Positions 1-7,846 of a DNA stretch of 43,359 bases are shown piece by piece. How positions within the stretch are numbered: the stretch's first letter is position 1; every line of letters begins with the position of its first letter. The translations under genes were made by a program, and so were the position numbers. The notes below the pieces were generated by a model. It was not told the DNA's origin and did no database searches. It was given only the letters and a program-made list of their open reading frames with translations. Source of the stretch: Marinilabilia sp. UBA5340 (GTDB lineage: Bacteria > Bacteroidota > Bacteroidia > Bacteroidales > Marinilabiliaceae); contig DHQK01000211.1 in NCBI GenBank assembly GCA_002411085.1, forward strand, positions 27,996 to 71,354, written 5' to 3'.

Positions 1-501
1 TATACAACCTTAGGGGGAGGAATTGCGCGCAAGCTGGATTCTCAAACTATTCCAAAATCCCCGAAGATTGAACCATTTCATTACGCTCAAAGAGATCGGG
101 AATGGATAATAAATCTGATAAGTGGATTGAAGGAACCTGAGGAAAGTGAAGAAAAAGCTTCGGTTTTTGGAGTTTCTGCTCAATATCAGAGTCAGTTTGC
201 AAGAATCAATGGCTGGTCGGCCGGCTTGATGGCCGAGTTGGACTACAGTCGTTCCGATGCATCCTTTCCTGAAAATGGACGGGTAAGTGTTTTGGGCGGT
301 CATCATTTTCTGCTTGGGCGGTTTGATTTTGGGCAAACAGCTGGCTTTTATTTGATCCGCGGGCATGAAACCCAGGCACCATGGTTTCAATATTATACAC
401 TCGATTTTGAGGTTACCTCAATGCTAGGTGTAGGTGTAGGATTGAAAGCCCATGGAAAAGTAGCGGAATATCTGGGTGTTCGGATAAATGCAACGTACTA
501 A
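1..501 (+). CDS. C-terminal part of an outer-membrane beta-barrel protein (possibly acyloxyacyl hydrolase/PagL-like), cut by the window edge
   Basis: The frame is open from base 1 to a TAA at 499-501, giving 166 visible residues with no start, so the gene begins outside the window. The residues alternate polar and hydrophobic in strands rich in Gly, Tyr and Phe and end in an aromatic residue (Tyr), as is usual for an outer-membrane barrel. The opening piece TLGGGIARKL and the final strands resemble the C-terminal half of Bacteroidetes acyloxyacyl hydrolases (PagL-like lipid A deacylases). The catalytic His/Ser region would lie upstream and cannot be seen, so this assignment is only a candidate. 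The stop codon overlaps the metF stop codon on the other strand by two bases (4-base overlap of the two genes). Confidence 0.7.
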   Translation, partial: YTTLGGGIARKLDSQTIPKSPKIEPFHYAQRDREWIINLISGLKEPEESEEKASVFGVSAQYQSQFARINGWSAGLMAELDYSRSDASFPENGRVSVLGGHHFLLGRFDFGQTAGFYLIRGHETQAPWFQYYTLDFEVTSMLGVGVGLKAHGKVAEYLGVRINATY

Positions 502-1454
502 TAAACCTGTTTAGCTATATCATACACGCATTTAGTTGCCATCATGGAATAAAAATGAATCAGATTGAAGCCATTAGATAAAAGTTCTTTGGATTGCTGG
601 ACAGCCCATGCAGTACCCACTTTTGCAACCTCCTCGTTAGAATTGCACTTTTTGAGTTCCATCATAAGGGCTTTCGGAAATACTGTTTTGAAAATGTCTG
701 GTAATACTTTGATCTGGCTCAAATAATTGATAGGCTTCAGGCCCGGAACAATGGGGACAGTGATTCCTGCTTCCCTGCATTTTTTGACAAAATCGAAAAA
801 ACGGGAATTGTCAAAAAACATCTGCGTGATTATATATTCGGCACCGGCATCAACCTTTGCTTTAAGGTGTGCAATATCCTCATCCAGACTTGGGGCTTCT
901 TCGTGTTTTTCAGGATAGCCTGCCACTCCATAACTAAAAGGTGTTTCAAAAGGCTCCATTGAAGTTCCGTCCAGAAAGCGTCCCTGGTTTAGGTTGTTGA
1001 CTTGATGGATGAGATCAATTGCATATTGATTACCGTCGTCTTCCGGTTTGAAAAAGTTGTGGCGTTCAGAGTTATCGCCGCGCAATAATAATAAATCATG
1101 AATTCCCAGAAAGTTGAGATCAATCAGGGCGTATTCTGTTTCGCTGCGGGTAAAGCCACTACAGATCATGTGGGGTACAACCGGAATCCTGTATTTGTGT
1201 TGAATGGATGCCGCAACAGCAACAGTCCCAGGTCTTTTTCTGTATACATGAGGAACTTTGATGCCCTGTTCGTTGGGTTTGTAAACCACCTCGTCTCTAT
1301 GCGAGGTGATATTGATATAGAGTGGGTTGAATTCCCGAAGCTTGTCAATCGTATTGAAAACTTTGCTGATGCTGTTCCCCTTCAAGGGAGGCAGCAATTC
1401 GAATGAGAAAGCGGGATGATCACTGTTTCTGATCAGATCGGCAACTGTAGGCAT
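498..1454 (-). CDS. metF: 5,10-methylenetetrahydrofolate reductase
   Basis: MetF reduces 5,10-methylene-THF to 5-methyl-THF with a flavin, supplying the methyl donor used by MetH, which is encoded about 1.6 kb upstream on the same strand. The 318 residues match the usual length of the bacterial enzyme. Recognisable pieces are the N-terminal SFELLPP with the catalytic-type Glu19, the LLLLRGDN flavin-binding segment and the C-terminal QMFFDNSRFFDF strand-helix. The ATG at 1454 is the only sensible start; a -7 promoter element (TAATTTTG on the minus strand, 1476-1483) lies about 20 bases upstream, so the gene can be transcribed separately from the methyltransferase gene 76 bases before it. Its stop codon overlaps the stop of the convergent barrel gene, leaving no space for a terminator. 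Confidence 0.96.
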   Translation of the reverse strand: MPTVADLIRNSDHPAFSFELLPPLKGNSISKVFNTIDKLREFNPLYINITSHRDEVVYKPNEQGIKVPHVYRKRPGTVAVAASIQHKYRIPVVPHMICSGFTRSETEYALIDLNFLGIHDLLLLRGDNSERHNFFKPEDDGNQYAIDLIHQVNNLNQGRFLDGTSMEPFETPFSYGVAGYPEKHEEAPSLDEDIAHLKAKVDAGAEYIITQMFFDNSRFFDFVKKCREAGITVPIVPGLKPINYLSQIKVLPDIFKTVFPKALMMELKKCNSNEEVAKVGTAWAVQQSKELLSNGFNLIHFYSMMATKCVYDIAKQVY

Positions 1455-1475
1455 TGTTCTTAAGTTTTAGGGATG

Positions 1476-1483
1476 CAAAATTA
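1476..1483 (-). promoter_or_regulatory. Candidate -7 promoter element of metF
   Basis: The minus strand reads TAATTTTG, a match to the Bacteroidetes -7 consensus TAnnTTTG, 21 bases before the metF ATG. No TTG-type -33 box at the normal distance was found, so the call rests on one box and its position. Confidence 0.4.
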
Positions 1484-1530
1484 AAATTATTATCCCGAAT
1501 AGCTAAATTACTTACAATTTGAATGCTGTT

Positions 1531-3036
1531 TTAGGTGAAATCAATCAATCTTTTTATTTTTCCCGGCTGAGCCCAGTTCATGGTTCCTTCCATCTGGTAA
1601 GAGAGCAGAATTTCTTCAATTGCTGGATTTTGTAGTTGCTTGAGGATTTTGGCGGCTTCCTGTTTTGAGTTACAGGGAATAAAAGCCTGCAAAGCTTGAT
1701 TGGCCTGCCAATAACCTTCAAATATTTTTGGGGCAAAGGTTTTTCGTCCGTATGCTTCCCAAACAATTTTGTAGGGTGCAAAATTGTAGGGGCCTACTCC
1801 CAGCATGGCCCACCATCGGCCTTTCTTTAGCCAACTGCGGATCAGGGTTCCTTTGCGTCCTTTCAGTTCTTGTTCCCATTTATTCAGGTATGTTTTTAGT
1901 TCCGGAAACTGACTGAGCTCCCCCTCAGATATCGGTCGACCATCCCGGTTGTAAGGAATCAGTACCCATACTTCCGGGTTTGTTTGATTCCGGAAGTTTT
2001 TGGCTGTTAGCAGTGGGTGAATGAATTGCGAAGGAAGTTTAGTGTTGTTGTCGAGCAGGCAGGTTTCCGTATCTAGTTGGCGATGCTCTTTAAAGAAAAA
2101 GATTTTGTTCGCTCCGCAGGTGTTAAGTCCTTGTCGTGGAGTGTTGTGCTTTTTTAGTTGTATATTTCTAAATTCGTTTAGCTTATTTTTTTTGTTTTCT
2201 GGAAAAACACTCACAGGCGCCGTAATATTTCTTAATGGGGCTCCCTTATATTTTACCCATTGATCGTTTTCCCGGATATGCCATGGGATTGGGAATTTTG
2301 CTTCGATATTTCTTTTAAAGTGGGTCAGGCCGTACCGGGTGGCGATGTTTTCGAAAACCGTGACATTGCTAAAGTCGAATACTTCTACCGGGGCAAAGTT
2401 GGTAGTGTTGGTGGTATAGTTTCGAAATGATTCGTGTGCTCCATCGTTGAGCAACAAAGACATTGGCATAAAGAAAAAGGCCTCTCCTTTTTGCTTCAGA
2501 AAATTCTGAATACTGGCTTTTATGATTAGGGCTGCAATATCGATCCTTGATCGTCCTAATAATAGGTCTTTCTTGTTTCCGGTTAGTTTAAACTCCTCAA
2601 AAGCAGGTTTGATTTTTTCCTTGTAAGCGGGTGGCAGGTCGTTGAAGTTTTGCCAGGGTGGATTGCCCAGCAGAATATCATGCTTTCGTGGATTAAGTTC
2701 CAGTATGTCCCGATTGGTGAAGTTCGGCGACATGTCAATGTTAAAACGGGAGTGGAAATGTTGTAACGCCTGTTTGTAGTAAGAGTAGTTCATTTCATTG
2801 CCAAACAGGTTTAGTATTGGCATTTCCTTTAGTTTGACACCCTGATCTAAACCATGTATGATAAGTGCTGAAAGCAAATCACCTTGTCCCATGGTAGGAT
2901 CAAAAATGGTGGCTCCATCCATCCATTTGTGGAAAATGTTGAATTTTTCTACGGCAAACCGGCCCCAAAGAATTGGGGTAAAAATATCCCCGATTTTGAG
3001 GTCGGTGTTTTTGCCGGATTGGATATCAGTATTCAT
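1531..3036 (-). CDS. Orphan N6-adenine DNA methyltransferase (Eco57I/TaqI-like gamma class)
   Basis: The protein (501 residues from the ATG at 3036) has a SAM-binding motif I of the form DPTMGQGDLL at residues 46-55 and the catalytic motif NPPW at 125-128, the signature of amino-methyltransferases acting on adenine in DNA. The roughly 280 residues after the catalytic half look like the target-recognition domain of Eco57I/TaqI-like enzymes. No endonuclease or specificity gene lies next to it, so it looks solitary. A longer frame starts at a TTG (3102) inside metH; the ATG at 3036, 28 bases after the metH stop, is preferred because the extra residues are unlike the family. It is probably cotranscribed with metH. 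Recognition sequence is unknown; action on RNA or protein is not excluded. Confidence 0.8.
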   Translation of the reverse strand: MNTDIQSGKNTDLKIGDIFTPILWGRFAVEKFNIFHKWMDGATIFDPTMGQGDLLSALIIHGLDQGVKLKEMPILNLFGNEMNYSYYKQALQHFHSRFNIDMSPNFTNRDILELNPRKHDILLGNPPWQNFNDLPPAYKEKIKPAFEEFKLTGNKKDLLLGRSRIDIAALIIKASIQNFLKQKGEAFFFMPMSLLLNDGAHESFRNYTTNTTNFAPVEVFDFSNVTVFENIATRYGLTHFKRNIEAKFPIPWHIRENDQWVKYKGAPLRNITAPVSVFPENKKNKLNEFRNIQLKKHNTPRQGLNTCGANKIFFFKEHRQLDTETCLLDNNTKLPSQFIHPLLTAKNFRNQTNPEVWVLIPYNRDGRPISEGELSQFPELKTYLNKWEQELKGRKGTLIRSWLKKGRWWAMLGVGPYNFAPYKIVWEAYGRKTFAPKIFEGYWQANQALQAFIPCNSKQEAAKILKQLQNPAIEEILLSYQMEGTMNWAQPGKIKRLIDFT

Positions 3037-3064
3037 TTTTGTGTGGAAACTATTTGTTTCCAGG

Positions 3065-6000
3065 TTATTTGTCTGCCAGGTTGGTTGGAATCCACTTCTC
3101 AAATTCTTCCGGTTGCATCCCTTTTCGCGCTGCAGTATCGGCTACCTGGTCGGGTTTGATTTTTCCCACACCAAAGTAAATGGCATCCGGATGTGCCAGG
3201 TAGAGTCCGCTAACGGATGCATTGGGATACATGCTGAAATGTTCGGTGAGTGTAATCCCTGCGTTTTTTTCCACATTCATCAGGTCAAACAACAATCGCT
3301 TCTCGCTGTGATCGGGACATGCCGGATATCCTAATGCCGGGCGAATCCCCCGATAGCGCTCACGAACCAGGTCATCGTAGTTGAATTTTTCATCTGGATT
3401 ATAGCCCCAGTATTCTCTGCGAACTCTAAAATGCATTAGTTCTGCAAAAGCTTCTGCCAAACGGTCGGCCAGAGATTTCAATAAAATAGCATTGTAATCA
3501 TCGTGATTTACTTCAAATTCGGTGATCCATTTTTCGATGCCTTCTCCGGCACTTACTGCAAAGCCGCCAAGGTAATCATTGATGCCAGAATCCTTGGGTG
3601 CCACAAAATCGGCGAGGGAGAAGTAAACCTCTTTACCTTGCTTTTTTTGTTGTTCACGAAGGAAATGGAAGGTCGTTTTTAGTTCAGAACGATCTTCATT
3701 GGCATATACCTCCACGTCGTCGCCAACACTGTTGGCAGGGAAGATACCAATCACCCCGTTGGCTTTAATCATCTTTTTATTTTGAATGCGCTCAAGCATA
3801 TTTTGGGCATCCTTCCAAAGCTTCAGTGCTTCTGTTGCCTTTTCCTTTGCACTTTCCGAATTGAAGTTTTCGAGCCATTTGGCTTCGGATTCTTTATCGG
3901 TAATATGTTCTATTCCTCTGTAATTCCCTGTCAGACGCCAGGCATGAAAGAAGAAAGTCCAGTCAATGAAAGGGATGATTTCCTCAATAGGGTAATCGGT
4001 AAATGTTTCTATTCCCAAAAAGTTGGGCTTGCTGACCGGGGCTTTTGCCCAATTGGTTCTCCATTTTTTTTCTCTTGCTTCTGAAATGCTCAGGTATTCC
4101 CGAGGTTTCTTATTCTGATTGGTTTCTCTTAGTTTTTGGTATTCCTCACCGATCTGATTGATATATCGTTCATGATCTTTAACTGATAAAAGTGAACCAA
4201 CAACCTGAGCACTCATGGAGGCATCCTTTACGTAAACTACCGGCCCCGAATAGTGTGGGTCTATTTTAACAGCCGTATGCACTTTGGAAGTGGTGGCCCC
4301 ACCGATCATCAGGGGCTGTTTCATTCCCCGTTGTTCCATTTCTCTGGCAACATTGCTCATTTCTTCAAGAGAGGGCGTGATCAATCCGCTGAGGCCAATG
4401 ATATCCGCTTCTTGCCTGACAGCCTCACTTAATATTTTTTCGGCTGGTACCATCACGCCAAGATCTACAACATCGTAATTATTGCAGGCTAGGATGACAC
4501 CCACGATGTTTTTGCCAATGTCGTGTACATCTCCCTTAACAGTGGCCATCAGTATTTTGCCCTTCTTGGTGTTGGCGTTTCCGGCTGCTTTTTTTTCTTC
4601 TTCAATGAAAGGTTCGAGCCAGGCGACGGCTTTTTTCATAACACGTGCCGTCTTAACCACCTGGGGCAGGAACATTTTTCCGGAGCCGAAAAGTTCTCCT
4701 ACAATGTTCATTCCATCCATTAGAGGTTGCTCGATGATGTCGAGGGCGAAATCGTACTTGGTGCGTGCTTCAATCAGATCTTCTTCCAGAAAATCCGGAA
4801 TACCCTTAATGAGGCAGTGGTGTAACCGCTCTTCCAAAGGCTTATCGCGCCAGCTGTCCTTTTTTACGGCCGTGCCGGAATTTTTCTGTTCTTTAATTTC
4901 CTCAGCCTTTTCAATTAGACGCTCTGTTGCATCCTCCCGCCGGTTAAGAACCACATCTTCTACCAATTCAAGTAAATCTGCCGGAATCTCATCGTAGATC
5001 TGCAGCATACCGGGATTGACAATCCCCATGTCCATACCTGCCTGAATGGCATGGTAAAGAAACGCAGCATGCATTGCTTCGCGTACCTGGTTGTTGCCTC
5101 GAAATGAGAATGAAAGGTTGCTGACTCCACCGCTCACTTTTGCATGAGGAAGGTTGGCTTTGATCCATTTGGTGGCATTTATGAAGTCTACAGCGTAATT
5201 GTTGTGCTCTTCGATTCCTGTTCCGATGGCCAGAATGTTTGGATCAAAAATAATATCCTGAGGCGGAAATTTTATTTTGTCTGTCAGTAGTTTGTATGCT
5301 CTTTGGCATATTTCTATGCGGCGTTCGAATGTGTCGGCCTGCCCTTTCTCGTCAAAGGCCATTACAACAACCGCAGCTCCATAATTTTTGATGGCTGTTG
5401 CCTGTTTCAGAAAAGCTTCTTCTCCTTCTTTGAGGCTGATGGAGTTAACGATAGACTTTCCCTGAAGGCACTTTAGTCCGGCTTCCAGAACTTCCCATTT
5501 CGAGGAGTCGACCATTACCGGTAGTGATGCAATGTCGGGCTCGGCAGCCATCAGGTTAAGGAAAGTAACCATCTCTTTTTTTGCATCAAGCATGGCGTCA
5601 TCCATATTGACATCAATAACCTGAGCACCACCTTCCACCTGGTTTTGTGCTACAGATAAGGCTTCTTCATATTTTTCCTCACGGATGAGACGTGCAAATT
5701 TTTTCGAGCCTGCCACGTTGGTTCTTTCACCAATGTTGACAAAATTGGTGGTCTGATCCATTATTAAGGCATCCAGACCGCTTAGGCGTGTTTTTGTTTC
5801 TACCGGGGTGGGTGTATGTGGCTTCGCCTCACGAATATATTCACTGAATGCCTTGATGTGTTCCGGCGTGGTTCCGCAGCATCCTCCAACGATATTTACG
5901 AGTCCCTGATTCAGGTATTGGAAGATCTTTGGGGCCATCTCTTTGGGCGTTTCATCATATTCTCCAAACTGATTGGGGAGCCCTGCATTGGGATAGGCGC

Positions 6001-6802
6001 TGATGAAATGTGAAGTTTTTTCACCCAGTGTTTTGACATACGAGCGCAGATCTTCTGCACCAAAAGAACAGTTGAGTCCCAGCGAAAACAGGGGAAAATG
6101 GGAGATGGAAATCAGGAAGGCTTCAAGTGTTTGTCCGGATAAAGTGCGTCCGCTGGCATCGGCCACAGTGACGGATACCATGACCGGAAAGTCTTGTAAC
6201 CTTCTTTTCTCTAGAACTTCCCTAATTCCGTGCAATGCGGCTTTGGCATTCAAGGTGTCAAAGATGGTTTCCAGCAACAAGATGTCAGCTCCTCCGTCCA
6301 GGAGTCCCTCCACTTGTTCGGCATAAACGGCAGCCAAATCATCGAATGATACTGCCCGGTATCCGGGGTTGTTAACATCAGGACTAAGCGAAGCAGTTTT
6401 ATTGGTTGGGCCCATGGATCCTGCAACAAAACGGGGCTTTTCTGCAGTTGAGTGTTTTTTAGCTGCTTCAGCTGCCAGTTGGGCTGCTTGTTTGTTTAGA
6501 TCGTAAACGCGGTTTTCGAGGGCATAATCGGCCTGCGAAATGCGATTGGAATTGAATGTATTGGTTTCAATAATGTCGGCACCCGCCTCCAAATATTTTT
6601 CATGGATTGTGGAAATAATGTCGGGCCTGGTTAGAGAAAGGAGGTCATTATTCCCTCTTTGAGGGTGAGTGTGGTTTTGGAATTCTGTTCCTCTGAAATC
6701 CTCTTCCGTTAATTTGTATTGCTGAATAAGGCTTCCCATAGCCCCATCGAGTAGTAAAACCCGCTGCTGTACCAGTTCTCTCAATAATGCTGTTTTACTC
6801 AT
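3065..6802 (-). CDS. metH: Cobalamin-dependent methionine synthase
   Basis: MetH transfers the methyl group of 5-methyl-THF to homocysteine through cobalamin. All four modules are present in order in 1245 residues (E. coli about 1227): the homocysteine domain with zinc cysteines in GLNCSFG and GGCCGT (Cys308/309); the folate domain with NIGERTNVAGSKKF; the cap and cobalamin domain with DVHDIGKNIV, His760 being the cobalt ligand; and the SAM reactivation domain with RGIRPALGYPACPDH. The ATG at 6802 is chosen over one at 6829, which lies inside a stable hairpin and would add nine residues without family support. The gene heads a run with the DNA methyltransferase and metF. A -7 promoter candidate lies at 6931-6938, giving a leader of about 120 bases that contains the hairpin. 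Confidence 0.97.
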   Translation of the reverse strand: MSKTALLRELVQQRVLLLDGAMGSLIQQYKLTEEDFRGTEFQNHTHPQRGNNDLLSLTRPDIISTIHEKYLEAGADIIETNTFNSNRISQADYALENRVYDLNKQAAQLAAEAAKKHSTAEKPRFVAGSMGPTNKTASLSPDVNNPGYRAVSFDDLAAVYAEQVEGLLDGGADILLLETIFDTLNAKAALHGIREVLEKRRLQDFPVMVSVTVADASGRTLSGQTLEAFLISISHFPLFSLGLNCSFGAEDLRSYVKTLGEKTSHFISAYPNAGLPNQFGEYDETPKEMAPKIFQYLNQGLVNIVGGCCGTTPEHIKAFSEYIREAKPHTPTPVETKTRLSGLDALIMDQTTNFVNIGERTNVAGSKKFARLIREEKYEEALSVAQNQVEGGAQVIDVNMDDAMLDAKKEMVTFLNLMAAEPDIASLPVMVDSSKWEVLEAGLKCLQGKSIVNSISLKEGEEAFLKQATAIKNYGAAVVVMAFDEKGQADTFERRIEICQRAYKLLTDKIKFPPQDIIFDPNILAIGTGIEEHNNYAVDFINATKWIKANLPHAKVSGGVSNLSFSFRGNNQVREAMHAAFLYHAIQAGMDMGIVNPGMLQIYDEIPADLLELVEDVVLNRREDATERLIEKAEEIKEQKNSGTAVKKDSWRDKPLEERLHHCLIKGIPDFLEEDLIEARTKYDFALDIIEQPLMDGMNIVGELFGSGKMFLPQVVKTARVMKKAVAWLEPFIEEEKKAAGNANTKKGKILMATVKGDVHDIGKNIVGVILACNNYDVVDLGVMVPAEKILSEAVRQEADIIGLSGLITPSLEEMSNVAREMEQRGMKQPLMIGGATTSKVHTAVKIDPHYSGPVVYVKDASMSAQVVGSLLSVKDHERYINQIGEEYQKLRETNQNKKPREYLSISEAREKKWRTNWAKAPVSKPNFLGIETFTDYPIEEIIPFIDWTFFFHAWRLTGNYRGIEHITDKESEAKWLENFNSESAKEKATEALKLWKDAQNMLERIQNKKMIKANGVIGIFPANSVGDDVEVYANEDRSELKTTFHFLREQQKKQGKEVYFSLADFVAPKDSGINDYLGGFAVSAGEGIEKWITEFEVNHDDYNAILLKSLADRLAEAFAELMHFRVRREYWGYNPDEKFNYDDLVRERYRGIRPALGYPACPDHSEKRLLFDLMNVEKNAGITLTEHFSMYPNASVSGLYLAHPDAIYFGVGKIKPDQVADTAARKGMQPEEFEKWIPTNLADK

Positions 6803-6820
6803 AGTATACTCAGATGCGAA

Positions 6821-6866
6821 CAGCAACATTCAGGGCTCTTTGGAGAAAGAGACCTGAATGTTGCTG
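6821..6866 (-). promoter_or_regulatory. Long hairpin in the metH leader
   Basis: CAGCAACATTCAGG at 6821-6834 pairs perfectly with CCTGAATGTTGCTG at 6853-6866. After one G/A mismatch, six further pairs (6836-6841 with 6846-6851) close a four-base loop. The element ends 18 bases before the metH ATG. Neither side is followed by a T run, so it is not an ordinary terminator. It may be an attenuator-like or protein-binding leader structure, or a DNA dyad operator. It does not resemble a SAM or cobalamin riboswitch that I can recognise. Confidence 0.75.
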
Positions 6867-6930
6867 GATGTAGTTAATGATTTGTTTTGCCATAAATCAA
6901 TCAAACGATAAATCGTAGTTGATTGAACTG

Positions 6931-6938
6931 CAAAGTTA
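6931..6938 (-). promoter_or_regulatory. Candidate -7 promoter element of metH
   Basis: The minus strand reads TAACTTTG, a match to TAnnTTTG. Initiation about seven bases downstream would give a leader of roughly 120 bases that includes the 46-base hairpin. A good -33 box was not found. Confidence 0.45.
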
Positions 6939-7033
6939 AGGAAATAGTTGGTAATCGCACAGAATTGTGTCAATATGACATTTTCCTGTAGAGAGGAAGC
7001 CAATAAAATGGAGATGATAGTGAAATGGATGTG

Positions 7034-7639
7034 TTAGTCTCTTCCTCTGAGTTTGTTCAGCTCGTTTAGATGTTGGCGGGCCATGTTTTTTTCTTTTTCC
7101 AGTGCCCGTTTTCTGTGAGCATCGTATTCTTTTTCCAGATCGCTGTATTTTTCTCTCATTTCAGCGGTTACATGATGGCTGCGTTTGAAAAGAAGAAAAA
7201 GAAAAGCGGCACCAGCAGCAAGTACTAACACCAGTCCCCACATGATGGAGTTGTATCGGCTTTTGGGTAGTTCGGCTCCAAGAAACGGAAGACTGTTTTT
7301 TTGATTGATGGCAGTGTCTAAGTTTTTTCGGGTTTCTTCGAGTTGCTTATTTAATGAAGCGATTTCTTGGTTGAGCGTGTCTATGTTTGCGATTTTTTGG
7401 TCTATTGTGGTTTGTTGAGAGGCCAGTGAATCCAGAACATTTGCTTTTAGTTTGTATAGCCAGGCGGTCCTTACTACTCTGAATTCCTGGTATTTGCTTG
7501 ATTTTTCGATGGCGTAGTCAAACTGACCGGCAACCGGCCCCTGGTCAAGAGTGGCATCAGTATTTTCCTCCTGTGAGAAAACAGAAGTGGTTGAAATCAG
7601 CAGAACAAAAAGAATGAGTGCAAAATTTGTATTCGTCAT
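7034..7639 (-). CDS. Signal-peptide coiled-coil membrane protein, Bacteroidetes family of unknown function
   Basis: The 201 residues begin with a hydrophobic signal sequence ending near FSQ (about residue 23). A coiled coil follows at about residues 75-115, rich in Q, N, L and K, then one membrane segment at about 134-152 (GLVLVLAAGAAFLFLLF) and a basic, helical C-terminal tail. The motif YDAHRKRALEKE in the tail and the WLYKLKANVLDSL region match a short family common in Bacteroidetes that is often labelled tRNA (guanine-N1)-methyltransferase in databases. No methyltransferase motif is visible, so that label looks wrong. The role is unknown. It stands alone between metH and fumC, behind its own promoter candidate at 7782-7789. 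Confidence 0.85.
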   Translation of the reverse strand: MTNTNFALILFVLLISTTSVFSQEENTDATLDQGPVAGQFDYAIEKSSKYQEFRVVRTAWLYKLKANVLDSLASQQTTIDQKIANIDTLNQEIASLNKQLEETRKNLDTAINQKNSLPFLGAELPKSRYNSIMWGLVLVLAAGAAFLFLLFKRSHHVTAEMREKYSDLEKEYDAHRKRALEKEKNMARQHLNELNKLRGRD

Positions 7640-7781
7640 GGCCTTGTTGAATTGTTTTATTTGTGGTTTGTCTTTGTTTTCATTGTATTATTTTAACGGC
7701 ATGCGACCATTAAAATTGTCTGAAATAGTGATTTGATTGTTGAATTCCGGATAAACTCTATTTGATTCAGGTTGACGGAAT

Positions 7782-7789
7782 CAAAGTTA
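7782..7789 (-). promoter_or_regulatory. Candidate -7 promoter element for the coiled-coil membrane protein
   Basis: The minus strand reads TAACTTTG directly after the fumC terminator and about 140 bases before the next minus-strand ATG. The position between a terminator and a gene fits a promoter; a -33 box is not clear. Confidence 0.4.
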
Positions 7790-7790
7790 C

Positions 7791-7822
7791 AAAAAAACCG
7801 CCCCTTGATGAAGAGACGGTTT
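7791..7822 (-). terminator. Rho-independent terminator of fumC
   Basis: On the minus strand AAACCGTCTC (7822-7813) pairs over ten positions, two of them G-T, with GGGGCGGTTT (7804-7795), around an eight-base loop, and runs directly into four more T. It starts 24 bases after the fumC stop. Confidence 0.85.
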
Positions 7823-7846
7823 AAATAATGTACAAAAAAGGTGGCC

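Noticed and set aside
1531..3102. Complete restriction-modification system around the methyltransferase
   Set aside because: Neighbours on both sides are metH and metF; no endonuclease or specificity gene is present.
4482..4997. 171-codon plus-strand frame opposite metH
   Set aside because: It is a shadow of the conserved cobalamin-binding and cap region of metH.
6803..6829. Upstream metH start at 6829
   Set aside because: The ATG lies inside the leader hairpin and the nine extra residues do not fit the family start.
6803..6930. SAM or cobalamin riboswitch in the metH leader
   Set aside because: The leader is short and consists mainly of one long hairpin; no B12 box or multi-helix SAM aptamer pattern was recognised.
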